Shown here in pieces: positions 9,801 to 18,570 of a DNA stretch of 64,000 nt (the first letter of the stretch is position 1; the number at the start of each line of letters is the position of its first letter). Under the pieces are notes generated by a model. That model ran no database searches. It had not been told where the DNA came from and saw only the letters and a list, made by a program, of their open reading frames with translations. This DNA is from Bradyrhizobium oropedii (lineage in GTDB: Bacteria; Pseudomonadota; Alphaproteobacteria; Rhizobiales; Xanthobacteraceae). The stretch spans positions 1-64,000 of the forward strand of contig NZ_JACMYO010000010.1 of assembly GCF_020889685.1 (NCBI RefSeq). Reading direction: 5' to 3'. The position numbers were made by a program, and so were the translations under genes.

Positions 9801-9947
9801 CGACACGCGGATAGTCGGGAAGTCGACGTTCGGAACCGACGACACCGGCAGGAACTCGTAGGCGACGATCCCGACCAGGAACAGCCCGATCGCCAGCAAG
9901 GTGGTGCCCACCGGCCGGCGGATGAAGGGCTCCGAGATCGAGATCAC
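6843..9947 (-). CDS. mdtC: RND multidrug efflux permease, MdtC-type
   Basis: A full-length 1034-residue inner-membrane RND pump: N-terminal ISEPFIRRPVGTTLLAIGLF, the proton-relay pair in GFVVDDAIVMIEN of TM4, and the C-terminal IVKKNGIMMVDFALEAE and FRPILMTTMAALFAGIP. It has two large periplasmic loops. MdtB/MdtC-type pumps act as heterotrimers with an adaptor and outer-membrane factor to export bile salts, novobiocin and other compounds. Its start overlaps the stop of the upstream pump gene by four bases (ATGA), implying translational coupling. The B versus C assignment rests on gene order only. Confidence 0.9.
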   Translation of the reverse strand: MISISEPFIRRPVGTTLLAIGLFLVGIVAYEFLPVSSVPNVDFPTIRVSASRPGADPSVMASTVAAPLERKLGTISGVDQITSTSSLGMTSIQVQFSIGRNIDRAARDVQAAINASLADLPSDLPSLPKFRKTNPAAAPVFVLALTSKTISTSAMYDVADTVLAQRISQVPGVGEVTVSGADQPAVRIALNPVSLANAGIATDDVRLAIISANPLGPVGIFNGDRLAETLSINKQMRTAAEFRDILIKSSNGNFVRLSDVAEVEDSVRNSRSIAWFNKQPAVLIQITKQGDANVIETVDSVRRMLPELKKWIPAGVEISTLVDRTGTIRASVQDMQFTLLATAMLVMVVVFVFLRRIVPTIAAGVSVPLALAGTCAGMWLAGFSIDNLSLMALAISVGFVVDDAIVMIENMYRNLEQGMAPYPAAVEGAKQIGFTVLSISLSLIAAFTPLIFMDGIVGRLLREFSLTLTFAIIVSTLVSVTITPMICAHYIKEATSDHATWYDRAIEGALSRVVAFYASTLRSVLGYPWLTMVVFTATVALTVVLYYKTPKGYFPTDDSGFVIGSTRASADISFQAMLQLQQRLADIVMADPAVAGIGSSVGSGGGPGGATSNRGTMFISLKPPEERGGMSTAQVIDRLRRNLFMVPGIRLFMFAAQDIRTGGRQSDSDYQYTLSSTDLDLLQKWAPLVAKRMETVEGITDVSSDRDPGGLQLNLVIDRKIASSLGVRVQDIDNALNNAFSQRQISYIYTQRNQYVVVLEIDPKFQSDPSNLERIYVAGANDVQVPLSALVHTQRGLSALAVYHSGGFPSTTVSFNLLPDVPLEVATTNIQQAVNELHMPEGIRGSFDGNAGDFNKTSGRQPLLILGALIAMYIVLGVLYESLAHPITIISTLPSAGLGALLALQVTNTPLTVIAFVGIILLIGIVKKNGIMMVDFALEAERHQGLSSRDAIFEACRARFRPILMTTMAALFAGIPLVIATGPGTELRRPLGITIIGGLFVSQVLTLYTTPVIYLLIDRLRRRREPSGVYAPAE

Positions 9948-12900
9948 TGCATGCCCTCGGTGGCGCCCGCGATCGGCGGGCCGCCGCGGCCTGGGTCCGG
10001 CACGGCGCGCTCGATCCGGCGATTGAGCCGGTCGAGCGCGAGATAGATCACGGGCGTGGTGTAGAGCGTCAGCAGTTGGCTCAGCAGCAGGCCGCCGATG
10101 ATCGAGATACCGAGCGGGAAGCGCAGCTCGGCGCCGGTGCCGCTTTCGATCGCGAGCGGCAGCGCGCCGAACAGCGCCGCCAGTGTCGTCATCATGATCG
10201 GACGGAAGCGCAACAGGCAGGCCTGCACGATGGCGTCATAGGACGACATGCCTTTGTGGCGCTCGGCCTCCAGCGCGAAGTCGATCATCATGATCGCGTT
10301 TTTCTTGACGATGCCCATCAACAGGATGATGCCGATCAGGCCGATCACCGAGAGGTCCTGCCCGCACAGCATCAAGGCAAGGATGGCGCCGACGCCGGCC
10401 GAGGGCAGCGTCGACAGGATCGTGATCGGATGGATGTAGCTCTCGTAGAGCACACCGAGCACGATGTAGATCGTGATGATCGCAGCCAGGATCAGCCAGG
10501 GCTGGCCGGCCAGCGAACGCGCGAATTCGGCGGCGTCGCCGGAATAGATGCCGACGATGCTGCCGGGCATTCCGATCCTGGTCTCGATCGCCTTCACCGC
10601 CTCGACCGCATCGCCCAGCGCTTCACCCGGCGCGAGGTTGAAGCTGAGCGAAACCGACGGAAATTGCGCCTGGTGCGAGATCGCGAGCGGCGCCGTGGTG
10701 CGGACCAGCGTAGCGACCGCCGACAGCGGCACCTGCGCGCCGTTGGCGCCGGGCAGATAGAGCTTGTCCAGGATCGACGGATCGCGCTGGTACATCGGCA
10801 GCGCCTCGAGCACCACGCGGTACTGGTTGGCCTGGCCGTAGATCGTCGAGATCTGCCGTTGCGCGAAGGCGTCGTTGAGCGTGTCGGTGACGCCCTGCAG
10901 ATTGACGCCGAGCTGGCCGGCGCGCTGGCGGTTGACGTCGAGTGCGGCGCGCAAGCCCCCGTCCTGCGCCTCCGAGGAGACATCGCGGAAGATCGGGTCG
11001 CGCCGCATCTCGGCGACGAGCTTTTGCGCCCATTGCGAGACCTCGGCGGCATCGGTCGCGGTCAACGTATACTGGTATTGCGAGCGGCTCGACTGGGTCG
11101 ATATCTGAACGTCCTGCACCGGCTGGAAGTAGACGGTCATGCCGGGCACCGTCGCGACCTTCTGCTTGAGCCGTTCGATCACCTCGACGACGCCGTCGCG
11201 CCGCTGGTCGAGCGGCTTCAGTGTCATCACCAGACGGCCGACATTGGTGGTCGGATTGACCGAGCCCGAGCCGATCACCGAGACCACACCGACGACGTCA
11301 GGATCGGCCTTGATCAGGTCGGAGACGGCGCCCTGCCGCCGCTGCATCTCGGCGAACGAGACGTCGGGGCCGGCCTCGGTCACCGCCGTGATCGAGGAGG
11401 TATCCTGCAACGGCAGAAAGCCCTTCGGCGCCAGCACATACATCACGAGCGTCAGCGCGATGGTCGCGAACGTCACCAGCAGCGTCGCGCGCTGGCGCCG
11501 CAGCACCCAGAGCAGCGTCCGATGATAGAACTCCACCATCCCGTCGATGAAGCCGCTGACCGCGGCCAGGCCCGGGACTGCCATCTCCTCGTGGATGTTC
11601 TTGAGCAGCCGCGAGCACATCATCGGCGTCAGCGTCAGCGAGACAATCGCCGAGGTCACGACCGCGATCGTCAAGGTCAGCGCGAACTCGCGGAACATGC
11701 GGCCGACCAGGCCGGACATGAACAGCAGCGGGATGAACACCGCGATCAGCGACACAGTCAGCGAGATCACGGTGAAGCCGATCTCGCTGGCGCCTTTCAG
11801 CGAGGCCTCCATGACCGTCTCGCCGTCTTCCATGTGGCGGACGATGTTCTCGATCATGACGATGGCGTCGTCGACCACGAAGCCGGTTCCGATGGTCAGC
11901 GCCATCAGCGACAGATTGTCGAGGCTGAAGCCGGCGAAATACATGATGCCGAAGCTCGTGATTAGCGACAGCGGCAGCGCGACGCCGGCGATCAGGGTCG
12001 CGCGCAGCGACCGCAGGAACAACAGCACCACCAGCGTCACCAGCACGACGCTCAGGATCAGCGTGAACTGCACGTCGTGGACCGAGGCGCGGATCGTCAC
12101 CGTGCGGTCGGAGACCACGGTCAGCTTGACGCCGGCCGGGACCGATCGCTGTAGCCGCGGGATTTCGGCCCGGATCTGCTTGACGACGTCGATGACGTTG
12201 GCGCCGGGCTGGCGCTGGATGTCGATGATGACCGCCGGCGTGCCCTGGTACCAACCGCCGGTACGGTCGTTCTCGAGCCCGTCGACGATCTGCGCGACGT
12301 CGCCGATCGTGACCGGCGAGCCGTTGCGATAGGCGATGATGATCGGCCGGTAGGCGTCCGCGGCGGCGATCTGGTCGTTGGCGGCGATGGTGTAGGATTG
12401 CTGGGCGCCGTCGAGCGATCCCTTCGGCCCAGACACGTTGGCGCCCGCAATTGCGTTGCGTAAATCCTCCATCGCGATGCCATAGGCCGCGAGCCGGGCG
12501 AGATCGGCCTGCACGCGCACCGCGGGCTTCAGGCCGCCAAGGATCGAGACCCGGCCGACGCCGGAAATCTGGCTCAGCCGTTGGCCGAGGATGGTGTCAG
12601 CGAGATCGCTCATCGCCCGCAGCGAGATCGTGTCCGAGGTCAGCGCCAGGGTCATGACCGGCGCGTCGGCCGGGTTCACCTTGGCGTAGACCGGTGGATA
12701 CGGCAGCGTCTTCGGCAGGATGCCGGCCGCGGCATTGATCGCGGCCTGGACGTCCTGGGTGGCGCCGTCGATGTCGCGGTTGAGGTCGAACTGCAACGAG
12801 ATCTGGCTGACGCCGAACGAACTGGTCGAGTTCATCGACGACAGCGACGGGATCTGCCCGAGCTGCCGCTCCAGCGGCGCCGTGATCAGCGAGGCCACCA

Positions 12901-13072
12901 CGTCGGGACTTGCGCCGGGCAACTGCGTCGTCACCTGCACGGTCGGGAAATCGACCTGCGGCAGCGCCGAGACCGGCAACGCCCAATAGCCCAGCGCGCC
13001 GCCAATCATCAGGGCAATGCCGAGCAGCGAGGTGGCTATCGGCCGGCGGATGAACGGTTCGGAGACGCTCAT
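9944..13072 (-). CDS. mdtB: RND multidrug efflux permease, MdtB-type
   Basis: The second full-length RND pump (1042 residues) begins MSVSEPFIRRPIATSLLGIA, has GFVVDDAIVMIENIV in TM4 (proton-relay Asp pair) and IVKKNAIMMIDFALEAERHK near the C-terminus. It is clearly paralogous to the pump that follows it, the pattern expected for heteromeric MdtBC. It lies 48 bases after the adaptor gene and couples to the next pump by an ATGA overlap. Substrates cannot be read from sequence. Confidence 0.9.
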   Translation of the reverse strand: MSVSEPFIRRPIATSLLGIALMIGGALGYWALPVSALPQVDFPTVQVTTQLPGASPDVVASLITAPLERQLGQIPSLSSMNSTSSFGVSQISLQFDLNRDIDGATQDVQAAINAAAGILPKTLPYPPVYAKVNPADAPVMTLALTSDTISLRAMSDLADTILGQRLSQISGVGRVSILGGLKPAVRVQADLARLAAYGIAMEDLRNAIAGANVSGPKGSLDGAQQSYTIAANDQIAAADAYRPIIIAYRNGSPVTIGDVAQIVDGLENDRTGGWYQGTPAVIIDIQRQPGANVIDVVKQIRAEIPRLQRSVPAGVKLTVVSDRTVTIRASVHDVQFTLILSVVLVTLVVLLFLRSLRATLIAGVALPLSLITSFGIMYFAGFSLDNLSLMALTIGTGFVVDDAIVMIENIVRHMEDGETVMEASLKGASEIGFTVISLTVSLIAVFIPLLFMSGLVGRMFREFALTLTIAVVTSAIVSLTLTPMMCSRLLKNIHEEMAVPGLAAVSGFIDGMVEFYHRTLLWVLRRQRATLLVTFATIALTLVMYVLAPKGFLPLQDTSSITAVTEAGPDVSFAEMQRRQGAVSDLIKADPDVVGVVSVIGSGSVNPTTNVGRLVMTLKPLDQRRDGVVEVIERLKQKVATVPGMTVYFQPVQDVQISTQSSRSQYQYTLTATDAAEVSQWAQKLVAEMRRDPIFRDVSSEAQDGGLRAALDVNRQRAGQLGVNLQGVTDTLNDAFAQRQISTIYGQANQYRVVLEALPMYQRDPSILDKLYLPGANGAQVPLSAVATLVRTTAPLAISHQAQFPSVSLSFNLAPGEALGDAVEAVKAIETRIGMPGSIVGIYSGDAAEFARSLAGQPWLILAAIITIYIVLGVLYESYIHPITILSTLPSAGVGAILALMLCGQDLSVIGLIGIILLMGIVKKNAIMMIDFALEAERHKGMSSYDAIVQACLLRFRPIMMTTLAALFGALPLAIESGTGAELRFPLGISIIGGLLLSQLLTLYTTPVIYLALDRLNRRIERAVPDPGRGGPPIAGATEGMQ

Positions 13073-13120
13073 GGCTGCGTGCTCGCTGTAAGGTCGGACA
13101 TTACGAGGTCAGGATGCCGG

Positions 13121-14611
13121 TCATGGCTGCGCCTTCGGTGCGCCGCCCGACTGTTCGCCCCCCGCTGCGGGCGTCGGCCCGGTCTGCCCCTTCTGATCGC
13201 CTTCGCTATGCTCGCGCTGGCCGCGATGTTCGCCGTTCTTGCCCTGCCCGTCCTGCTGGCCGTCCTTGCCCAGGTCTTTGCCTTGGTCCTTGCCTTGGTC
13301 CTTGCTGGAGCCGTCGCCTTGCGCCCCACGCTTGCTGTCGGGATTCTTGCCGTCGGGATTGCGGCTGCGCTTGCGCGGCGCGAGATCGGCGGCCGGCGGC
13401 CCGTCGTCCTTGCCGACCACGACCTTCGATCCGTCCGCGAGATTGGCAAAACCCGTCGTCACGACGCGGTCCGACGTGGTCAGGCCGCTGCCGATGACAG
13501 CCTCATGCTCGTTCTGCTGCGTGACCGTGACCCGCTTGGCGGTGACGATGTTGTCGGCACCGATCACATAGCTGAAAGTCCCGGCCGGACCGCGCTGCAC
13601 CGCCGAGGTCGGCACCACGATCGCCTGCGGCAGGGTCTCGACCTTGAGGCGGACATTGACGAACTGGCCGGGCCAAAGCTGGTAGCTGGCATTCGGCAAC
13701 TCCGCCTTCAGCTTCAGCGTGCCGGTGGTCGGATCGACCTGGTTGTCGATGCCGGTCAACTTGCCGGTATCGATCACGGTGACGCCGTCGTTGCCGAACA
13801 CGTCGACGGCCAGCTGGCCCTTCGCGGCCGCGGCGTTCACCCGCATGATCTGCTGCTGCGGCAGGCTGAACCATACCGCAATCGGCTGTAGCTGGGTCAG
13901 GATCACGAGCCCGGTGGTGTCGGAGGCGTGGATGATATTGCCCTGGTCGACCTGGCGCAGGCCGGCGCGCCCCGCGATCGGCGCGACGATCTTGGTGTAG
14001 CCCAGTGTGGTGCGCGCATTGTCGATCTGGGCCTGGTCGGCCTTGATGATGGCCTCCTGCTGCGCGACCAGCGCGCGCTGCGTGTCGGCCTGCTGCTTGG
14101 AGCCCGCATTGCTGGCGGCGAGTTGCTCATAGCGTGCTAGGTCGATCTTCTGATTGGCGAGCAGTGCTTCGTCCTTGGCCTTCGTGGCCACCGCCTGGTC
14201 GTATTGAGCCTGATAGATCGCGGGATCGATCTCGCCCAGCACGTCGTCCTTCTTGACGTCCTGGCCTTCAGCAAAATTCACCTTGAGCAGCTTGCCGTCG
14301 ACCTGCGAGCGCACGGTGACCGTGTTCAACGCCTTTACTGAGCCGACGCCGTCGAGATAGACCGGCACGTCGTGGACTTGCGGCGTGGCCGCAAGCACCG
14401 GCACCGGCAGGTCGGGCGGCGCGCCCGCACCGCGTCCACCGACACCACCTTGCTTGGGCTGGAACGCGAGCCAGCCGAGGTAGCCGAGCCCACCCAGGAT
14501 CACGAGCGTCACGATCAGGGACACCATGCGCCCGAGCAGGCGCGAGACCAGGCTCCGCTTGCGCGGGGCAGTGCTTTTCTCGTCGTCCGTCGAGTCGGGC
14601 TTAAAGAGCAT
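13121..14611 (-). CDS. mdtA: RND efflux periplasmic adaptor, MdtA-type, with long low-complexity tail
   Basis: The 496-residue membrane-fusion protein has an N-terminal anchor (about 24-49, RLLGRMVSLIVTLVILGGLG), biotinyl-lipoyl halves (VRSQVDGKLLKVNFAEGQDV and YTKIVAPIAGRAGLRQVDQG), a long alpha-hairpin, beta-barrel and membrane-proximal domains. Beyond about residue 400 the protein has an unusual 90-residue hydrophilic tail rich in Lys, Asp, Gly and Gln with the tandem unit GKDQ/GKDL, absent from E. coli MdtA. It is second in the operon; its start overlaps the end of the outer-membrane lipoprotein gene by 11 bases. Confidence 0.9.
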   Translation of the reverse strand: MLFKPDSTDDEKSTAPRKRSLVSRLLGRMVSLIVTLVILGGLGYLGWLAFQPKQGGVGGRGAGAPPDLPVPVLAATPQVHDVPVYLDGVGSVKALNTVTVRSQVDGKLLKVNFAEGQDVKKDDVLGEIDPAIYQAQYDQAVATKAKDEALLANQKIDLARYEQLAASNAGSKQQADTQRALVAQQEAIIKADQAQIDNARTTLGYTKIVAPIAGRAGLRQVDQGNIIHASDTTGLVILTQLQPIAVWFSLPQQQIMRVNAAAAKGQLAVDVFGNDGVTVIDTGKLTGIDNQVDPTTGTLKLKAELPNASYQLWPGQFVNVRLKVETLPQAIVVPTSAVQRGPAGTFSYVIGADNIVTAKRVTVTQQNEHEAVIGSGLTTSDRVVTTGFANLADGSKVVVGKDDGPPAADLAPRKRSRNPDGKNPDSKRGAQGDGSSKDQGKDQGKDLGKDGQQDGQGKNGEHRGQREHSEGDQKGQTGPTPAAGGEQSGGAPKAQP

Positions 14612-16097
14612 CGACCGGTCTTTCCATCTTCGGTTCCCAGCCGCCCCCCAAGGCCTGATACAGGCTCACGATCGCCAATAACCGGGCCAGCTGGGCCTGA
14701 GAATAAGCATCTTCCGCCTGGAATAGGGTCAGCTGCGTATTTAACACAGTTACGATGTCGGCGGTGCCGGCCTTGAGCTGCTGCTCGGCCAGGTCGAAGG
14801 CGCGCCGCGACGACGACAGCACGTCGCGCTGCAGCTGCAGCCGTCGCGTGGTTTCGCGAATTGCGACCAGCGCGTTGTCGACATCGGTGAACGACTGCAC
14901 CACCGTCTTGCGATAGGTCTGCAGCAGCTCGTCCTGCCGCGCCTTGGCGTTCTCGAAATTGCCCAGGATCCGGCCGCCGTCGAAGATCGGCTGGGTCATG
15001 CCGCCGACCAGGTTGAAGAAGGCGGCGTGCGGCTGGAACAGCGAGACCAGCGCCTGGCTCTGGTAACCGCCCGTCCCGGTCAGCTGGATGCTCGGGAAGA
15101 ACTGCGCCCGCGCGCTGCCGACATTGGCGGTGGCGGATGCAAGCTGCGCTTCCTGCCGGCGGATATCCGGACGCTGGGTGAGCAATTCGGACGGCAGGCC
15201 CGGCGTGACGCGCGGAATCGCAACCGCGTTGAGCGAGCCGCCGGCGACGCGCATGCTTTCCGGCGGCCGCGACACCAGCACGGCAAGCGCATTGACGTTC
15301 TGGTCGAGCGTCTGCCGCAGCGGCGGCACCAGCGCGCGCTGATTGGCGAGCACGCTCTCCTGCTGGGCGACATCGAGATCGGAGCCGGTGCCGGCCTTGA
15401 AGCGATCCCGGATCGCATTGAGGATACGCTCGGCGCTGGCGATGTTGCGCTGTGCGGTACGCAGCCGGTCCTGGGTGGCGAGCACCGTGAAATAGGCGTT
15501 GGCGACGCTCGCCAGCGTGGTGAGCGCCACCACCTCGCGGTCGAAGCGGTTGGCGACGGCGGTCTCCTCCGCGGCCTGCGCGGCGTCGCGATTCTGGCCC
15601 CAGAAATCGAGCTGATAGCTGGCGCTCAGCGAGGCGCTGTAATTCACCACCTCGCGCCCGCCATTGGTGAGACCGCTGGCGCTGGAGCCGGAGGTGCGCG
15701 AGTAGGTCTCCGAGCCATTGAGGTTGACGGTCGGCAGCAGCGCGGCGCCGGCCTGCCGTGCCAGCGCGTCGGCCTGACGGAAGCGCGCAACGGCCGCGGC
15801 GATGTCGAGGTTGACGGTCTGCGCCTCTTCCATCAGCTGCGTCAGCTCCTTGGAGCGGAAGCCCCGCCACCAGTCGAGCGTCGGAATCGCGTCGGCCGCG
15901 CCGCCAAGCCGCGCGGCCTTGTAGCCCTGCGGTACGTCGAGTGCCGGATCGGGGATGTCCTGGGTCAGAATGCAGCCGGCCGAGCTCGCGACCAGGCCAA
16001 GCGCGACAAGCGACCGTCCCGCGAGCCGTCGCGCGCGGACAGCGAGGCCGAACCGGCCTCCAGGCACCATCACGGACGTGGGCTGGCTCACACCCAT
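14601..16097 (-). CDS. RND efflux outer-membrane lipoprotein (NodT/OprM family)
   Basis: This outer-membrane factor of about 498 residues has a lipoprotein signal ending VALGLVASSAGC, so the mature protein would be acylated at that Cys (residue 42 from the ATG at 16097, or 33 from the alternative ATG at 16070, which gives a more normal signal length). OEP repeats follow, with RPDIRRQEAQLASATANVGS and the C-terminal KAGTADIVTVLNTQLTLFQA. It is the first gene of the efflux operon (factor, adaptor, pump, pump), unusual only in that the outer-membrane gene leads. Confidence 0.88.
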   Translation of the reverse strand: MGVSQPTSVMVPGGRFGLAVRARRLAGRSLVALGLVASSAGCILTQDIPDPALDVPQGYKAARLGGAADAIPTLDWWRGFRSKELTQLMEEAQTVNLDIAAAVARFRQADALARQAGAALLPTVNLNGSETYSRTSGSSASGLTNGGREVVNYSASLSASYQLDFWGQNRDAAQAAEETAVANRFDREVVALTTLASVANAYFTVLATQDRLRTAQRNIASAERILNAIRDRFKAGTGSDLDVAQQESVLANQRALVPPLRQTLDQNVNALAVLVSRPPESMRVAGGSLNAVAIPRVTPGLPSELLTQRPDIRRQEAQLASATANVGSARAQFFPSIQLTGTGGYQSQALVSLFQPHAAFFNLVGGMTQPIFDGGRILGNFENAKARQDELLQTYRKTVVQSFTDVDNALVAIRETTRRLQLQRDVLSSSRRAFDLAEQQLKAGTADIVTVLNTQLTLFQAEDAYSQAQLARLLAIVSLYQALGGGWEPKMERPVDAL

Positions 16098-16675
16098 TCT
16101 CCGCCGAGGCCAGACGTCGCCCGTGACGCAGGAATGACGCGTTCGGCAATGGTCTGGGTGACGTTCACGGGGCAATGCTTCCAATGGAACCTGACTGTCC
16201 CATCCTACCCTTGGGACGATGGCGCGGACAGCCCTGTCACGATCGCGCGACGTCGCACCGCGCGCGATTCATGGTCGCCCCCGACGCAGGCTTTGCCCTA
16301 TTTTTTAAGGCATTTCCGCGCATTTCGGCCCCCTGCCGGAAGTCACTATCCTAACAAAGATTTCATGGGGATTTCTGGGCCCCTGTTGCACCGAATCCGC
16401 AGGATGCGCCGATCTGTTGGCGCCGCGCTCCGCGCCGTCAGGCCTTGACTTCATCTGCTGCGCACAATCGACGCAAGGCGGCCGACCGCAGGGTGATTCT
16501 GCCGGGTGGGCCGACCACCGCAAAACGTCATTCTCCCCTGCGCGCGACATCCGTGCTCGCGAGGTCAAGCGTGCGGAGCCCACCATTTGCCGCAGTGCAA
16601 AAGCCCTTCCCTTTTTCGATCAGCACACTAGGTTCGCGGCAAGCAAGACACAGACCGGCAAAGAAATTCCCCGAC
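16098..16675. other. Divergent intergenic region, efflux operon / cysK
   Basis: These 578 bases separate the efflux operon start from cysK and must hold both promoters. I see an inverted repeat ATCGCGCG (16242-16249) and CGCGCGAT (16261-16268) that could be an operator. There is no regulator gene, RNA gene or convincing ORF. Confidence 0.4.
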
Positions 16676-17710
16676 ATGACATTCAACAAAGACGTCGTCC
16701 AAGCGATCGGCAACACGCCGCTCATCAAGCTGAAGCGCGCATCCGAGCTGACCGGCTGCACCATTCTGGGCAAGGCCGAATTCATGAACCCAGGCCAGTC
16801 GGTGAAGGACCGTGCCGGCAAATGGATGATCCTGGAAGCCGAGAAGCGCGGCGATCTGAAGCCCGGCGGCCTGGTGGTCGAGTCGACCGCGGGCAATACC
16901 GGCATCGGGCTTGCGGTCGTGGCGAGTGCGCGCGGCTACCGCACCCTGATCGTCATCCCGGAGACGCAGAGCCAGGAAAAGAAGGACATGCTGCGGCTGT
17001 GCGGGGCCGAGCTGGTCGAGGCCCCGGCGCTGCCCTTCTCCAACCCGAACAACTATCAGCATCTCGGCAAGCGTCTCGCCGAGCAGCTTCGCAAGACCGA
17101 ACCGAACGGCGTGCTGTTCGCCGACCAGTGGAACAACCTCGACAATCCCAAGGCGCATTACGACTCCACGGGGCCGGAAATCTGGCAGCAGACCGACGGC
17201 AAGGTGGATGGCTTCATCTGTTCGGTCGGTACCGGCGGCACGCTCGCCGGCATCAGCCGCTACCTGAAGGAAAAGAACAAGGACATCGTCACTGCCTGCG
17301 CCGATCCGCACGGCTTCGCGATGTACGAGCTGTTCAAGAACGGCCAAGTCAAATCGACGCCCGGCGACTCGATCACGGAAGGCATCGGCCTCGGACGCAA
17401 GACACCGGTGATCGAAACGGCTGATGTCGACGATGCATTCCTGGTCTCCGACGAGGACGCCGTGACCATCATCTATGAGCTGCTGGAGCACGAAGGCCTG
17501 TGCCTCGGCGGCTCGACCGGTGTCAACATCGCGGGCGCGATCCAGCTCGCCAAGCAGCTCGGCCCCGGCAAGACCATCGTCACCATTCTCTGCGACTCCG
17601 GCAACCGCTACCAGTCTAAGCTGTTCAACCCGGCCTTCATGCGTTCGAAGAACCTGCCGGTTCCGGAATGGCTGGACAAGCGCACCAAGATCGAGCTGCC
17701 GTTCGTCTGA
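16676..17710 (+). CDS. cysK: Cysteine synthase A (O-acetylserine sulfhydrylase)
   Basis: This 344-residue PLP enzyme of fold type II makes L-cysteine from O-acetylserine and sulfide in the cytoplasm. The PLP lysine is K44 in NPGQSVKDRAGKW, the substrate loop is STAGNTGIGLAV, and the phosphate-binding turn is SVGTGGTLAG. Length is slightly above E. coli CysK (323). The ATG at 16676 begins MTFNKDVVQAIGNTPLIKLK, the conserved N-terminus; upstream in-frame residues lack family character. It appears monocistronic, with a palindromic repeat just after the stop. Confidence 0.93.
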   Translation: MTFNKDVVQAIGNTPLIKLKRASELTGCTILGKAEFMNPGQSVKDRAGKWMILEAEKRGDLKPGGLVVESTAGNTGIGLAVVASARGYRTLIVIPETQSQEKKDMLRLCGAELVEAPALPFSNPNNYQHLGKRLAEQLRKTEPNGVLFADQWNNLDNPKAHYDSTGPEIWQQTDGKVDGFICSVGTGGTLAGISRYLKEKNKDIVTACADPHGFAMYELFKNGQVKSTPGDSITEGIGLGRKTPVIETADVDDAFLVSDEDAVTIIYELLEHEGLCLGGSTGVNIAGAIQLAKQLGPGKTIVTILCDSGNRYQSKLFNPAFMRSKNLPVPEWLDKRTKIELPFV

Positions 17711-17727
17711 GGTGTGAACGAGGCACG

Positions 17728-17810
17728 TCATTATTCCGGGATGGTGCGTCAGCACCAGACCCGGAATCTCGAGATTCCGGGTTCGATGCTTACGCATTGC
17801 CCCGGAATGA
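17728..17810. repeat. Double palindromic intergenic repeat between convergent genes
   Basis: The unit ATTCCGGG / CCCGGAAT occurs four times in alternating orientation (17733-17740, 17760-17767, 17774-17781, 17801-17808). This gives two hairpins with loops of about 19 bases, separated by CTCGAG. It lies between the stops of cysK and aapP. The layout is that of dispersed REP-like elements in Bradyrhizobium and may also serve as a bidirectional terminator. Copy number cannot be judged from one window. Confidence 0.7.
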
Positions 17811-17819
17811 CTCGAACAA

Positions 17820-18559
17820 TCACCGCAATATCTGGCTCAAGAACAGCTTCGACCGCGCATGCTGCGGATTGGCGAAGAATTCCTGCGGCGTGTTCGATTC
17901 GATGATCTGGCCGGCGTCCATGAACACCACCCGGTTGGCGACCTCGCGCGCAAAGCCCATTTCATGGGTCACGACCAGCATGGTCATGCCCTCCCTGGCG
18001 AGATCGACCATGGTGTCGAGCACCTCCTTGACCATTTCCGGGTCGAGTGCCGAGGTCGGCTCGTCGAACAGCATCACCTTCGGGTTCATGGTCAGCGCGC
18101 GGGCGATCGCGACGCGCTGCTGCTGACCGCCCGACATCTGGCCGGGAAACTTGTTGGCCTGATGCGGAATCTTGACGCGCTCGAGAAATTTCATCGCGGT
18201 CGCCTCGGCATCCTTCTTCGGGATGTTGCGTACCCAGATCGGCGCCAGCGTGCAGTTCTCGAGCACGGTGAGATGCGGGAACAGGTTGAAGCTCTGGAAC
18301 ACCATACCGACTTCACGGCGCACTTCGTCGACGCGGCGCAAATTCGGCCCGAGCTCGATGCCGTCAACCACGATCTCGCCCTCCTGGAATTCCTCCAATG
18401 CGTTGATGCAGCGGATCAAGGTCGACTTGCCCGAGCCGGACGGGCCGCAGATCACGATGCGCTCGCTCTTTCCGACCTCAAGGTCGATGTCGCGCAACAC
18501 GTGGAAGTCGCCGTACCATTGTTGAGCGCGGAAATGTTGACGATCGGGGTTGTGGACAT
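17820..18559 (-). pseudogene. aapP: General amino-acid ABC transporter ATP-binding protein, frameshifted near N-terminus
   Basis: From codon 14 onward the frame encodes a complete amino-acid ABC ATPase: A-loop WYGDFHVL, Walker [11 protein letters not shown]-loop [12 protein letters not shown], signature [15 protein letters not shown], Walker [13 protein letters not shown], and H-loop VVTHEMGFA. The expected start (ATG at 18559, [13 protein letters not shown], 11 bases after aapM) is in a different frame. At about 18519-18521 the DNA reads AACAATGGTAC where AACAAATGGTAC would join the frames, so one A is missing. The span is 740 bases, one short of 247 codons. The cause could be a homopolymer read error or a real mutation. 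If real, only a start inside or upstream in aapM could rescue the ATPase. Confidence 0.85.
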
Positions 18560-18570
18560 GGTGACCTTGT

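Noticed and set aside
8454..11965. Very long plus-strand open frames (over 500 codons) opposite the two RND pump genes
   Set aside because: They are rich in Arg, His, Asp and Gly with no domain, lie wholly antisense to strongly conserved pump genes, and result from high GC at third positions.
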